Origin: Micromonospora sp. 15K316
Lineage (GTDB): Bacteria > Actinomycetota > Actinomycetes > Mycobacteriales > Micromonosporaceae
Direction: 5' to 3'
Assembly (NCBI RefSeq): GCF_004348525.1
Contig: NZ_SMKG01000031.1
Span: 1-41,314, forward strand
Length of the DNA: 41,314 nt
Below the pieces are notes generated by a model. That model searched no databases and was not told the DNA's origin. It saw only the letters and a program-made list of their open reading frames with translations. Every line of letters starts with the position of its first letter. The stretch's first letter is position 1. The translations under genes were made by a program, and so were the position numbers. Positions 17,231 through 24,057 of the stretch are shown here, piece by piece.

Positions 17231-17249
17231 TGTCAATGTAATGTTGACA
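17231..17249. promoter_or_regulatory. Operator TGTCAA-N7-TTGACA before the HTH regulator
   Basis: TGTCAA (17231-17236) and TTGACA (17244-17249) form an inverted repeat with a 7-nt spacer. It covers the -10 box TAATGT (17239-17244) of the regulator and touches its start codon. The same motif with the same spacer recurs at 17717-17735. This arrangement predicts autorepression. Confidence 0.75.
17239..17244 (+). promoter_or_regulatory. -10 box TAATGT for a leaderless regulator transcript
   Basis: TAATGT is followed by 6 nt and GTG 17251. It lies inside the operator at 17231-17249, so a bound repressor would block it directly. Confidence 0.55.
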
Positions 17250-17250
17250 G

Positions 17251-17733
17251 GTGGCCGACGAGCTGGACAGGTTGGGCGAACTCCGGGCCGACCGCCTGCG
17301 CCTCGACGAAGAGGAGTTGGAACTCATCGACCGTGCCCGGTACGCCGGCGCGACCTGGGCGCAGATCGCCGTGGCACTCGGCCTGGCCAGTCGGCAGGCG
17401 GCCGAGCAGCGTCGGCAACGCCTGGCGGCGGCCCGTCGGGCCCGTCGGCGGGACCGGGACCGGGAATGGTCGGACCGGCTCGTGACGCTGCGCGCGACGG
17501 TGGCGGACCTCCAGCGCTGGATCGACGCCGACCAGCAGTGGGACGGCCGCTTTCCGGCTGCGGCGCTCGTGCGTGACACGGTGTCGGTCAGCCACGACGC
17601 TGACCCCGGCGCGCTGTACACGCTGTCCCGGCACATCGCCGACGACCTCGTCCGGGCCGGGCGGGAGCGCCTCCCGGCGCCAGTGCAGGCGGTCACCGCA
17701 CGACTGGAGATCGGGCTGTCAACATTTGATTGA
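17251..17733 (+). CDS. Small helix-turn-helix transcriptional regulator
   Basis: A 160-residue protein. Residues about 20-60 (DEEELELIDRARYAGATWAQIAVALG then LASRQAAEQRRQRL) read as a helix-turn-helix of the sigma-region-4/HTH_23 kind followed by a strongly basic helix (AAARRARRRDRDREW). The C-terminal half is helical and ends in LPAPVQAVTARLEIGLSTFD. GTG 17251 has no RBS but a -10 box at leaderless spacing. The same dyad, TGTCAA-N7-TTGACA, lies over its promoter and over its stop codon just before the MFS gene. The simplest reading is a local repressor of itself and of the exporter; this is inference from site placement. Confidence 0.75.
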   Translation: MADELDRLGELRADRLRLDEEELELIDRARYAGATWAQIAVALGLASRQAAEQRRQRLAAARRARRRDRDREWSDRLVTLRATVADLQRWIDADQQWDGRFPAAALVRDTVSVSHDADPGALYTLSRHIADDLVRAGRERLPAPVQAVTARLEIGLSTFD

Positions 17734-17738
17734 CAGCC
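17714..17738. promoter_or_regulatory. Second operator, 9-bp arms, overlapping regulator stop and MFS promoter
   Basis: GGCTGTCAA (17714-17722) and TTGACAGCC (17730-17738) are perfect inverted repeats with a 7-nt spacer, containing the TGTCAA-N7-TTGACA motif. The right arm is itself a consensus -35 hexamer TTGACA (17730-17735); -10-like sequence is GATAAA (17751-17756) or TAAAGC (17753-17758). A protein bound here would block the MFS promoter. Confidence 0.75.
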
Positions 17739-17778
17739 GCCGTCGGCATTGATAAAGCGCGGCTCACCTTTGAGGATC

Positions 17779-17795
17779 TGAGTCATCTCGACTCA
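17779..17795. promoter_or_regulatory. Dyad TGAGTC-N5-GACTCA in the MFS leader
   Basis: A perfect 6-bp inverted repeat with 5-nt spacer, 14 bp upstream of the MFS start, flanked by TTGAG and CTCAA that partly extend the symmetry. It differs from the operator at 17714-17738. It may be a site for a second regulator or an mRNA hairpin just before the RBS. Confidence 0.5.
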
Positions 17796-17809
17796 ACCCT
17801 GGAGTGGCT

Positions 17810-19024
17810 GTGCGACGCAACGCGGCGCTGTTCGTGGCGATCTCCGTGCTCTCCGGCCTGGGCGGCAGCGCCATGAACCTGGTGACCGGCATCTGGATCC
17901 TCGACCTCACCGGGTCGGCCGGCCTCGCCGCCCTGGCCGGGATCTGCCTCTACGGCCCCCAACTCGCCGGCCCCTGGCTGGGTGGCGTGCTCGACCGGGT
18001 GCCGCGGCGACCGCTGCTCGTCGTGACCAACCTGGTCCTGGCCGCGGCCGTGTCGAGCCTGCTGGTGGTGCGCGGCTCGGGCCAGGCATGGCTCCTCTTC
18101 GCGGTGGCGACCGGCTACGGGGTCAGCTACCTGCTGATCGACGCGGGGGAGACCGCGCTGCTGCCGTCGGCGTTGTCGCCGGCCGAACTCGCCCACGTCA
18201 ACGGCTGGCGCTCGAGTGCTCGGGAGGGCATGAAGCTGATCTCCCCGGCGGTGGGCGCGGGCCTGTACACGTGGCACGGTGGGCAGGCCGTGGCCGTGCT
18301 CTGCGCCCTGATGCCCGTGCTGGTGGCCGTCCTGTACGCCGCCCTGCGGCCGGCCCGCGCCCCGTCCGTCGGCGCGACCGAGCAGCCCGGCGGGGTGTGC
18401 TCCGGCTTCCGCGTCCTGTTCGGGCAGCGGGTGACCCGGGTGACCGTCGGGCTCGCCGCCGCCTCGATCGCCATGTCCGGCTTCGCCACCGCACCGGTCT
18501 ACGCGGTCGTCACCGACTACCTGAACCTGCCGAGCGCCTTCCTCGGCGTGCTGCTCGGCGCGCAGGGCGCCGGATCGGTCGCCGGGGGACTGGTCGTCGG
18601 CCGGCTCCTGTCCCGGCACGGCGCGGTAGGGGTGGCGACGGTGGGCGCCCTGCTCTTCGCCGCCGCCTGCCTCGGCCGGGGCCTGCCCTGGCCGCCGGCC
18701 GTCGTCGTGGCGGCCGTGGTCGGCGGGATCGGCCTGCCGTGGACGCTGGTCGCGGCGATCACCGCGGTGCAGACACACACGCCGCCGGCGCTGCTCGGTC
18801 GAGTGTCCGCCACCGCCAACACCGCTATGTTCGGACCCATAGTGCTGGCCACCCCGCTGGGGTCCGCCGCCGTCGGCCTCGGCGCTCGCCTGTCACTCGT
18901 CGTGGCCGCCGCGGTCTGCCTGCTCGCCGTGGCGGCCGCCGTGGTGCGCCGATCCCCGCCGGGCGGGGCGTCCGCGGGGAGTGCCTCCGGCGCCGCGCAG
19001 CGGGAGAGGGAGCCGGCCCGGTGA
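17810..19024 (+). CDS. MFS transporter, 12-TM drug-efflux type
   Basis: A 404-residue major facilitator protein. It begins RRNAALFVAISVLSGLGGSAMN and carries the cytoplasmic loop motif A region LGGVLDRVPRRPLLV (about residues 62-76), with about twelve hydrophobic helices. A member of the enterobactin exporter/MefA-like group is likely. GTG 17810 has GGAG 5 nt upstream; GTG 17804 is an alternative start within that RBS. Placed behind the HTH regulator with a shared operator, it probably exports the compound that inactivates the repressor. The substrate cannot be told. Confidence 0.88.
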   Translation: MRRNAALFVAISVLSGLGGSAMNLVTGIWILDLTGSAGLAALAGICLYGPQLAGPWLGGVLDRVPRRPLLVVTNLVLAAAVSSLLVVRGSGQAWLLFAVATGYGVSYLLIDAGETALLPSALSPAELAHVNGWRSSAREGMKLISPAVGAGLYTWHGGQAVAVLCALMPVLVAVLYAALRPARAPSVGATEQPGGVCSGFRVLFGQRVTRVTVGLAAASIAMSGFATAPVYAVVTDYLNLPSAFLGVLLGAQGAGSVAGGLVVGRLLSRHGAVGVATVGALLFAAACLGRGLPWPPAVVVAAVVGGIGLPWTLVAAITAVQTHTPPALLGRVSATANTAMFGPIVLATPLGSAAVGLGARLSLVVAAAVCLLAVAAAVVRRSPPGGASAGSASGAAQREREPAR

Positions 19025-19049
19025 CGAGTGGCTCCCCCTCCTGGCTGGA

Positions 19050-19988
19050 TCAGCGCGGCGAGACGGCGACCGCGTCGTACTCGGTGGTGGGGGTGGGCGT
19101 GGTGGTGAAGCGGGCGTTGGGCAGGTAAAGCCGGCCCAGCGCCTTCGCCACGGTGGTGGGCACGTCGAAGCCCGGATCGGTGATCGTGCCGATGAGCCGG
19201 CCGGCGGTGCCGGCGCGGTTCAGCGCCACCACGGCGACCTGGTTGAGCCGGTTCTGCACCACGTAGAGCGTCCGGCCGTCGAGCAGCAGCCCGTCGCCGT
19301 TGGTGAAGGTGTGCCCGGGCACGGCCACGGTGCTCGTCGCCCCGGTGGCCGGGTCGACCCGGAAGAGCGTGCCCGTGTTGGACTGCACGACGAGCAGGGC
19401 CCGGCCGTCCGGCGTGCGGACGATGCCGTTGGCGTTGACCCCGGTGCCGATCTGCTGGAACGCGCCGGTCAGCGGAATCGTGGTGAAGCCGCCGGCCGGC
19501 GGCAGCGAGCCGTGGCGGCCGAGCGGGAGCCGGTAGAGCACCGGCTTGTTGGAGTCGGTGAAGTAGGCGGCCCGGTCGGTGAGGACGACGTCGTTGACGA
19601 ACGTCGGCGCGGCGGCGAACTGGTAGCGGGCCAGCACCCGGCCGTCGCGGGTGTCGATCACCCGGGCGTCACCGGCGGCGCCACCGGCGACGAAGAGCCG
19701 TCCGCGCCGGTCGACCTTGAGTCCGAGCGAGGGGGTGCCGGTGGCGGGGCTGAGCACCCTTCCGTCGCCGTCGAGCAGATCGGCGCGGTAGATCTCGCCG
19801 GTCGCGCGCGAACCGAAGTAGGCGTACCGGCCGGCGGTGGCGATGCCCTCCGGCTGGAACCCGTCGGGCAGGGCGATGACGGCGGGCTTACCACCGCGTC
19901 GGTGCGCCTCGGCGGGCGCCGCCGCGACGGTGGCGAGGAGAGTGGCGGTCAGGGCTGCGGAGAGCGCGGTCCTGAGGTGTCGGTTCAC
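19050..19988 (-). CDS. Secreted SMP-30/gluconolactonase-like beta-propeller protein
   Basis: A 312-residue exported protein. Residues 1-28 are a signal peptide with cleavage after AEA. The rest has propeller-like repeats (PEGIATAGRYAYFGSRATGEIYRADL, VNANGIVRTPDGRALLVVQSNTG, NGDGLLLDGRTLYVVQNRLNQVAVVAL), matching the SMP-30/gluconolactonase/LRE-like or NHL class. Relatives in actinobacteria are often labelled superoxide dismutase without support. GTG 19988 has AAGGAG about 5 nt upstream. The 272 bp upstream, shared with the start of the LysR gene, contain no obvious repeat. The ligand or reaction is unknown. Confidence 0.82.
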   Translation of the reverse strand: MNRHLRTALSAALTATLLATVAAAPAEAHRRGGKPAVIALPDGFQPEGIATAGRYAYFGSRATGEIYRADLLDGDGRVLSPATGTPSLGLKVDRRGRLFVAGGAAGDARVIDTRDGRVLARYQFAAAPTFVNDVVLTDRAAYFTDSNKPVLYRLPLGRHGSLPPAGGFTTIPLTGAFQQIGTGVNANGIVRTPDGRALLVVQSNTGTLFRVDPATGATSTVAVPGHTFTNGDGLLLDGRTLYVVQNRLNQVAVVALNRAGTAGRLIGTITDPGFDVPTTVAKALGRLYLPNARFTTTPTPTTEYDAVAVSPR

Positions 19989-20260
19989 TGTGCTCCTTCC
20001 GGTCGGCGGCCGGCTGCCACGTCCGCTGCGGGCGCGGCGCCGGACCAGCCACGATCAGTGGGGCCAGGACTGCCCACTCTACGTCGCCCTCCGTCGATGC
20101 ATCGGATTCGCCGGCGTGGATGTGCCGAGGGTGTCGGGCCGGCGGGACGACTGTCGGCTCGACAGTTCCCGGCGCGGTTCCCGGAGCCGTCCGGGTGGCG
20201 GACGTGACGTCGCCGGCCCGTTCCGCGAACCGGCCCGGCCGGGCGTGGTGTCATGGGCGC

Positions 20261-21160
20261 GTGGAGCTGCGGGAGATGCGGGCGTTCGTCGCGGTGCTGG
20301 AGGAGGGGAGCCTCTCCGGGGCCGCCCGTCGGCTGCACGTGAGCCAACCGGCGTTGTCCCAGCAGATGAACGGCATCGAGCGGCAGCTCGGCGTGCAGTT
20401 GCTGGTCCGCAGCAGCACCGGGGTGCGGGCCACCGAGGCGGGGGCGACGCTGCTCACCGAGGCGCGCGCGGTGCTCGCCCGGTACGACGAGGCGGTGGCC
20501 GCGGTGACCCGGCACACCGGGCCGGGTCAGACGGTGCTGCGGCTGGGGATCCCGCTGGAGCTCCCCGCCGACCTGCTCGCCGGCCCGCTCGCCGAGCTGG
20601 CCGGCGCGTACCCGGGCACCCGCGTCCAGGCCCTGCACATGTCGACCTCGGCCCAGGTCGACGCGCTCCGGGCCGGGGAGCTCGACGTCGGTCTGGTTCG
20701 GGAGCATCCGGTCGGCCCTGACCTGGACGCCGTGCTGGTCGTCGAGGAGCGCCTGGGGGTGCTGCTCGCCGCCGAGCAGGCGGCGAGGCTCGCCGGGCCC
20801 GACGGGATCCGGCTGGACGCCCTCGCCGGGCTGGACTGGGTCGGCTTCCCCCGCTCCGGAAGCCCCACCTGGTACGACGAGGTCACCGCCATCCTGCGCA
20901 GCCACGGACTCGACCCGGGCCTTACTCCGCCGGAGGGGCCGGGGCTCATCGCGCCGGTGAAGCTGGCCGCGGTGACGAGCGGCGGCGCGTTCGCGTTGGC
21001 GCCGCCGGACTGGCCGCAGCCCATCCCGGAGTCGTTGACCTGGGCGCCCCTGGTCGGGCATCCGCTGGTGCGGCGTACGTGGGCCTCGTGGCCGGCCAGC
21101 TCACGCCGGCGTGACCTCGGGCACCTGATCGCGGCGCTGGAGTATCGGGGGCCGGCGTAG
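20261..21160 (+). CDS. LysR-family transcriptional regulator
   Basis: A 299-residue LysR-type regulator. The N-terminal helix-turn-helix is ELREMRAFVAVLEEGSLSGA followed by ARRLHVSQPALSQQMNGIE (residues 2-40). The C-terminal co-inducer domain starts near residue 90 (VLRLGIPLELPADLLAGPL). GTG 20261 is chosen because the conserved fold starts there; no ribosome binding site is present and TGTCAT ends 6 nt upstream, so it may be leaderless. It precedes an SDR gene by 139 bp on the same strand, with a T-N11-A dyad in between, so the SDR is a plausible target. Confidence 0.9.
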   Translation: MELREMRAFVAVLEEGSLSGAARRLHVSQPALSQQMNGIERQLGVQLLVRSSTGVRATEAGATLLTEARAVLARYDEAVAAVTRHTGPGQTVLRLGIPLELPADLLAGPLAELAGAYPGTRVQALHMSTSAQVDALRAGELDVGLVREHPVGPDLDAVLVVEERLGVLLAAEQAARLAGPDGIRLDALAGLDWVGFPRSGSPTWYDEVTAILRSHGLDPGLTPPEGPGLIAPVKLAAVTSGGAFALAPPDWPQPIPESLTWAPLVGHPLVRRTWASWPASSRRRDLGHLIAALEYRGPA

Positions 21161-21173
21161 GCGCGGGGAGCGC

Positions 21174-21190
21174 CTTATGGCGGCCATAAG
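21174..21190. promoter_or_regulatory. 17-bp palindrome CTTATGGC-G-GCCATAAG
   Basis: Perfect 8-bp arms around one central base, 14 bp after the LysR stop and 110 bp before the SDR start. It contains a T-N11-A arrangement (21176 to 21188) typical of LysR operators. It could instead be a terminator hairpin of the LysR gene. Confidence 0.5.
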
Positions 21191-21244
21191 CGGTCCCGTG
21201 AGTCAGTGGGGAAAGCCCGGATCGCCGCACGCCTTACATCCACG

Positions 21245-21262
21245 GGTCGGGACAACCCGACC
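21245..21262. repeat. Short inverted repeat in the SDR upstream region
   Basis: GGTCGGG (21245-21251) pairs with CCCGACC (21256-21262) across a 4-nt loop, ACAA. It lies 38 bp before the SDR start and may form a 5' leader hairpin or a second binding site. Confidence 0.45.
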
Positions 21263-21299
21263 GGAGCTTCACGCGACATGGATGTGGGTGGGAGAGATC

Positions 21300-22040
21300 A
21301 TGGAATTGCAGGAAACCGTGGCGCTGGTGACCGGTGGCACGAGCGGCATCGGCCGGGCGGCGGCCCTCGCCCTCGCCGAGCGGGGGGCCCACGTGGTGGT
21401 CTCGGGCCGGGACGAGGCGCGGGGCGCCGAGGTGGTCGGCGAGATCCGGGCGGTCGGTGGTCGCGCCGACTTCCTCGTCGCCGACCTGCGCGACGAGGCG
21501 TCGGCGCGGTCGCTGGCCGCCCGGGCCCGAGCGGTGGCCGGCCGGGTGGACATCCTGGTCAACAACGCCGGCATCTATCCGTTCGGCCCGACCGAGCAGA
21601 CCGGTGAGCAGGACTTCGAGGCGGTCTACTCGCTGAACGTCAAGGCGCCGTACTTCCTGGTGGCCGAGCTCGCGCCCGAGATGGCCGAGCGGGGCCACGG
21701 CGCGATCGTCAACGTGACCACGATGGTGGCCGAGTACGGTGCCGCCGGGTTCGCCCTCTACGGGTCGAGCAAGGCGGCCCTGGTGCTGCTCACCAAGTCC
21801 TGGGCGGCCGAGTACGGGCCCCGGGGGGTTCGAGTCAACGCGGTCAGCCCCGGCCCGACCCGGACCAGCGGCACCGCCCCGATGGGTGACGCCCTCGACC
21901 GGCAGGCCGCCCAGGCTCCGGCCGGCCGGCCCGGCTCGGCGGAGGAGGTCGCCGAGGCGATCGCCTATCTGGCCAGTGACCGGGCGAGCTTCGTGCACGG
22001 CGCGGTGTTGCCGGTGGACGGCGGACGCATCGCCGTCTGA
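21300..22040 (+). CDS. Short-chain dehydrogenase/reductase (classical SDR)
   Basis: A 246-residue classical SDR. The cofactor motif is TGGTSGIG (11-18), the structural motif VNNAG is present, and the catalytic pair is Tyr154 and Lys158 in LYGSSKAAL, with the C-terminal IRVNAVSPGPTRT-like stretch (VRVNAVSPGPTRTSG). The absence of an acidic residue after the second strand (VVSGRDEARG, with Arg) favours NADP(H). ATG 21300 has GGGAGAG upstream and begins the fold; earlier in-frame ATGs add no conserved sequence. It probably reduces a small carbonyl; the substrate is unknown. The LysR gene upstream is the likely regulator. Confidence 0.92.
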   Translation: MELQETVALVTGGTSGIGRAAALALAERGAHVVVSGRDEARGAEVVGEIRAVGGRADFLVADLRDEASARSLAARARAVAGRVDILVNNAGIYPFGPTEQTGEQDFEAVYSLNVKAPYFLVAELAPEMAERGHGAIVNVTTMVAEYGAAGFALYGSSKAALVLLTKSWAAEYGPRGVRVNAVSPGPTRTSGTAPMGDALDRQAAQAPAGRPGSAEEVAEAIAYLASDRASFVHGAVLPVDGGRIAV

Positions 22041-22117
22041 CGCACCGTGGCGCGGCGGCCCGCTCCCGTCGGCGGAGTGGGCCGCCGCTCGCGCCCGATC
22101 CGGTGACCGGACGGGCC

Positions 22118-22148
22118 TTGCATCTCCCCCGGGGGGAGAAGCGAGGGT
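22118..22148 (+). promoter_or_regulatory. MerR-type promoter with 19-bp spacer and internal dyad
   Basis: A -35-like TTGCAT (22118-22123), a 19-bp spacer and a -10-like GAGGGT (22143-22148). The spacer begins with the dyad CTCCCCC-G-GGGGGAG (22124-22138). An overlong 19-bp spacer filled by the operator is the hallmark of MerR-activated promoters. Transcription would start at about the ATG (22156) of the merR gene itself. Confidence 0.6.
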
Positions 22149-22155
22149 GGAGGAC

Positions 22156-23091
22156 ATGAACGGCGACACGTGGTACTCGATCGGTGAGCTGGCCCGGCGT
22201 ACCGGGCTGTCGGTCAAGACCATCCGGTTCTACGCCGACCGCGGCATCGTGCCCCCGTCCGGGCGGAGCTCGGCCGGTCACCGCCGCTACGGGGTGGCGG
22301 CGCTCGCCCGGCTGGAGCTGGTGCGGACGCTGCGCGTGCTCGGGCTCGACCTGCCGACGATCGCCCGGGTCGTCGACCGGGAGGTCCCGCTCGCCGAGGC
22401 CGCCGCGGCCCACGCCGACGCGCTCGCCGTCCAGATCCGGCTGCTGCGGTTGCGCCGGGCGGTGCTCACGGTGGTCGCAAGGGGCAACGGCACGACCGAG
22501 AGGATGGAACTGGTGCACAAGCTGGCCACGCTCGCCGAGGAGGAGCGGGAGCACCTCGTGGGCGATTTCCTCGACACCGTGTTCGGCGGGCTGGACACCG
22601 ATGGCGCCGTCGTCGGTCTCCGCCGCTCGATGACCCCGCAGCTGCCCGAGGATCCGGAGGTCGACCAGGTCGAGGCGTGGATCGAGTTGGCCGAGCTCTG
22701 CCAGGACGAGTACTTCCGTGCCGGGATGCGCCAGTTGGCGGAGCAGTACGCGGCCGACCGCGCCGACGGTTCGGCCACCGTGGCCCGTCCGGACGCGGTG
22801 GCGCTCGTCCGGGCCGAGGCCGGACCGGCGCTGGCGGCGGCCGTCACACCGGACTCGTCGCGGGCGGACGCCGTGGTCGCCGCGATGAGCGGTCGGTACG
22901 CCCGGCTCTGCGCCCGCCCCGACGACCTCTCGTCGCGGCGCCGGCTGCTGTCCCGGCTGGAGGCGGCGAGCGACCCGAGTCGGGAGCGGTACCTGCGACT
23001 GCTCTCGGTGGTCAACGGTTGGCCCGCGACGGAGAGCCTGGCCCCGGTGCTGGACTGGTCGATCCGGGCGCTGCGGGCCCGCGGCGTGTGA
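22156..23091 (+). CDS. MerR-family regulator with long C-terminal domain
   Basis: A 311-residue MerR regulator. Residues 6-75 are the winged helix: WYSIGELARRTGLSVKTIRFYADRGIVPP and GHRRYGVAALARLELVRTL. A coiled-coil dimerisation helix follows (about 80-120). The C-terminal part of about 190 residues is helical (DPEVDQVEAWIELAELCQDEYFRAGMRQLAEQY) and has no Cys pair, so a metal sensor is unlikely; an organic ligand domain is more plausible. ATG 22156 has GGAGG only 2 nt upstream, and GTG 22147 is an alternative. The dyad at 22124-22138 between -35 and -10 predicts autoregulation. It lies 115 bp after the SDR. Confidence 0.88.
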   Translation: MNGDTWYSIGELARRTGLSVKTIRFYADRGIVPPSGRSSAGHRRYGVAALARLELVRTLRVLGLDLPTIARVVDREVPLAEAAAAHADALAVQIRLLRLRRAVLTVVARGNGTTERMELVHKLATLAEEEREHLVGDFLDTVFGGLDTDGAVVGLRRSMTPQLPEDPEVDQVEAWIELAELCQDEYFRAGMRQLAEQYAADRADGSATVARPDAVALVRAEAGPALAAAVTPDSSRADAVVAAMSGRYARLCARPDDLSSRRRLLSRLEAASDPSRERYLRLLSVVNGWPATESLAPVLDWSIRALRARGV

Positions 23092-23101
23092 ACCGCCCGG
23101 T

Positions 23102-23118
23102 CCGGCCGTCACGGCCGG
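23102..23118. terminator. GC hairpin between convergent merR and ABM genes
   Basis: CCGGCCG (23102-23108) pairs perfectly with CGGCCGG (23112-23118) over a 3-nt loop. It lies between two convergent stops. No U-tract. Confidence 0.5.
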
Positions 23119-23137
23119 CCCGAAGCCGGCGTGGGCC

Positions 23138-23437
23138 TCACACGCCGAGGCCACCCACGACTGTCATCTCCTGGCCGGCGAACTCGCCGGTCAGCAGGGG
23201 CATGGCCCGGGCGATGGCGGCCTTCGTCTCGGGCAGTTGGAGTGACCTGTCGTGCTGCTCCTTCGAGTCCCAGAGCTCGCTGACCCGGATCAGGTCGGGG
23301 TCGTCCTCCGTCACTCCCACGGCGTAGAGGTGGCATCCGGCGGCGCGCAGCCCGTCGACCCCGGCCAGCAGGATGGTCACCACCTCGTCGCGGTGTCCAG
23401 GCCGGGCCTTCATCGAGTTGAAGTAGCCGTACGTCAT
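23138..23437 (-). CDS. Antibiotic biosynthesis monooxygenase (ABM)-domain protein
   Basis: A 99-residue protein of the dimeric alpha-beta barrel superfamily, ABM group. It has the first strand and helix YGYFNSMKARPGHRDEVVTILL, the middle DDPDLIRVSELWDSKEQHDRSL, in which the W-D-S-x-E-x-H pattern is typical, and the last strand EMTVVGGLGV. ATG 23437 is preferred since the fold begins there and GGGGG is 6 nt upstream; in-frame ATGs at 23452 and 23476 are possible. Members are cofactor-free monooxygenases or stress proteins; the reaction is unknown. Confidence 0.85.
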   Translation of the reverse strand: MTYGYFNSMKARPGHRDEVVTILLAGVDGLRAAGCHLYAVGVTEDDPDLIRVSELWDSKEQHDRSLQLPETKAAIARAMPLLTGEFAGQEMTVVGGLGV

Positions 23438-23547
23438 CTCACGCCCCCACATCGCGTCGCCACCGTCCCTGGACATCCTGCCCGGCCGGTACGACGGGGC
23501 GGTGAGCCGCGCCGCGCGGCAGATGTAGGAAAACTTCTTTCAAGCGA

Positions 23548-23576
23548 TTGACTTCGATGCTTTGTGACACAACAAT
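23548..23576 (+). promoter_or_regulatory. Promoter TTGACT-N17-AACAAT of the cell-wall operon
   Basis: TTGACT (23548-23553) and AACAAT (23571-23576) are 17 bp apart, in a local AT-rich stretch unusual for this window. Transcription would start near 23583, leaving a leader of about 45 nt before GTG 23627. TATATC at 23584-23589 is an alternative -10. Confidence 0.55.
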
Positions 23577-23601
23577 TCCCGTCTATATCTATGAGCATCG
23601 A
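23554..23601. repeat. Inverted repeat TCGATGCT / AGCATCGA around the promoter
   Basis: TCGATGCT (23554-23561) and AGCATCGA (23594-23601) are perfect 8-bp inverted copies 32 nt apart, flanking the -10 region and start site. They could be two half-sites of a looping or wide operator. Confidence 0.5.
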
Positions 23602-23626
23602 TTGTCATCCATGGAAGGAGGCACTC

Positions 23627-24040
23627 GTGGTAGCTCTGCGAGGCGAGGTGTCCTGGTTCTGCTGCGGCAGCGCCTGGGGTCCCTGCGGCACCGCCGGAGG
23701 CGGCGCCTGCGGCACCTGCCGATCGGCCAACTACCAGCACGCCTGGCCGAACACCTCGGATGCGTGCCTGGCCATCACCCGCCCCGACGCCTGCGGCGTG
23801 ACCGGGATGAGCCGGCGCGGCTGCGGCTTCCGGCACTACACCACCAACCTCTGCAACGGCGCGCGGGTCGGCACCACCATCGCCGACTGCGGACCGCAGA
23901 CCGACCTCTTCTGCGGCGAGCGGACCTGCTGCGGCTCAGCCTGCGGCAGCAACCGGATCATCGACCTGACGCCCGCCGCGTACAGCGCGATCGCCAGTCT
24001 CACCACCGGGCTGCGGCCCTGCTCCGTCGACACCGTCTGA
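23627..24040 (+). CDS. Cysteine-rich RlpA/expansin-like double-psi beta-barrel protein
   Basis: A 137-residue protein with 15 Cys. The start resembles RlpA proteins (GEVSWF versus G-x-ASWYG). The second half follows the double-psi barrel pattern: TTNLCNGARVGTTIADCGP (73-90; compare VTNL-x-NG-x-x-V-x-V-x-x-x-DRGP) and NRIIDLTPAAYSAIAS (109-124; compare RIIDLS-x-AAA). Asp87 matches the conserved RlpA/expansin Asp, and Asp113 lies in RIIDL. The fold assignment is my reading of these motifs. The Cys (12, 13, 20, 28, 31, 47, 56, 66, 76, 88, 96, 101, 102, 106, 132) imply many disulfides and an exported protein, yet no signal peptide is visible. GTG 23627 has AAGGAGG 5 nt upstream. It heads a five-gene cell-wall operon that includes a MauE-like redox protein, which suits a disulfide-rich product. 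Confidence 0.7.
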   Translation: MVALRGEVSWFCCGSAWGPCGTAGGGACGTCRSANYQHAWPNTSDACLAITRPDACGVTGMSRRGCGFRHYTTNLCNGARVGTTIADCGPQTDLFCGERTCCGSACGSNRIIDLTPAAYSAIASLTTGLRPCSVDTV

Positions 24041-24057
24041 AACGGGAGGGCGTCACC

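Noticed and set aside
17231..17249. RheA/CIRCE-type heat-shock operator
   Set aside because: The half-site TGTCAA with a 7-nt spacer does not match the CIRCE sequence or the TGTCATC-N5 type of site, and no small heat-shock gene is adjacent.
23477..23626. c-di-AMP (ydaO) riboswitch before the cell-wall operon
   Set aside because: The leader after the predicted start is only about 45 nt, too short, and the conserved ydaO blocks are not visible.
23627..24040. Methylamine dehydrogenase small subunit (MauA), because of the Cys content and the MauE neighbour
   Set aside because: The Cys spacing and the two Trp that form the TTQ cofactor are not matched, no large subunit is present, and the RlpA-like motifs fit better.
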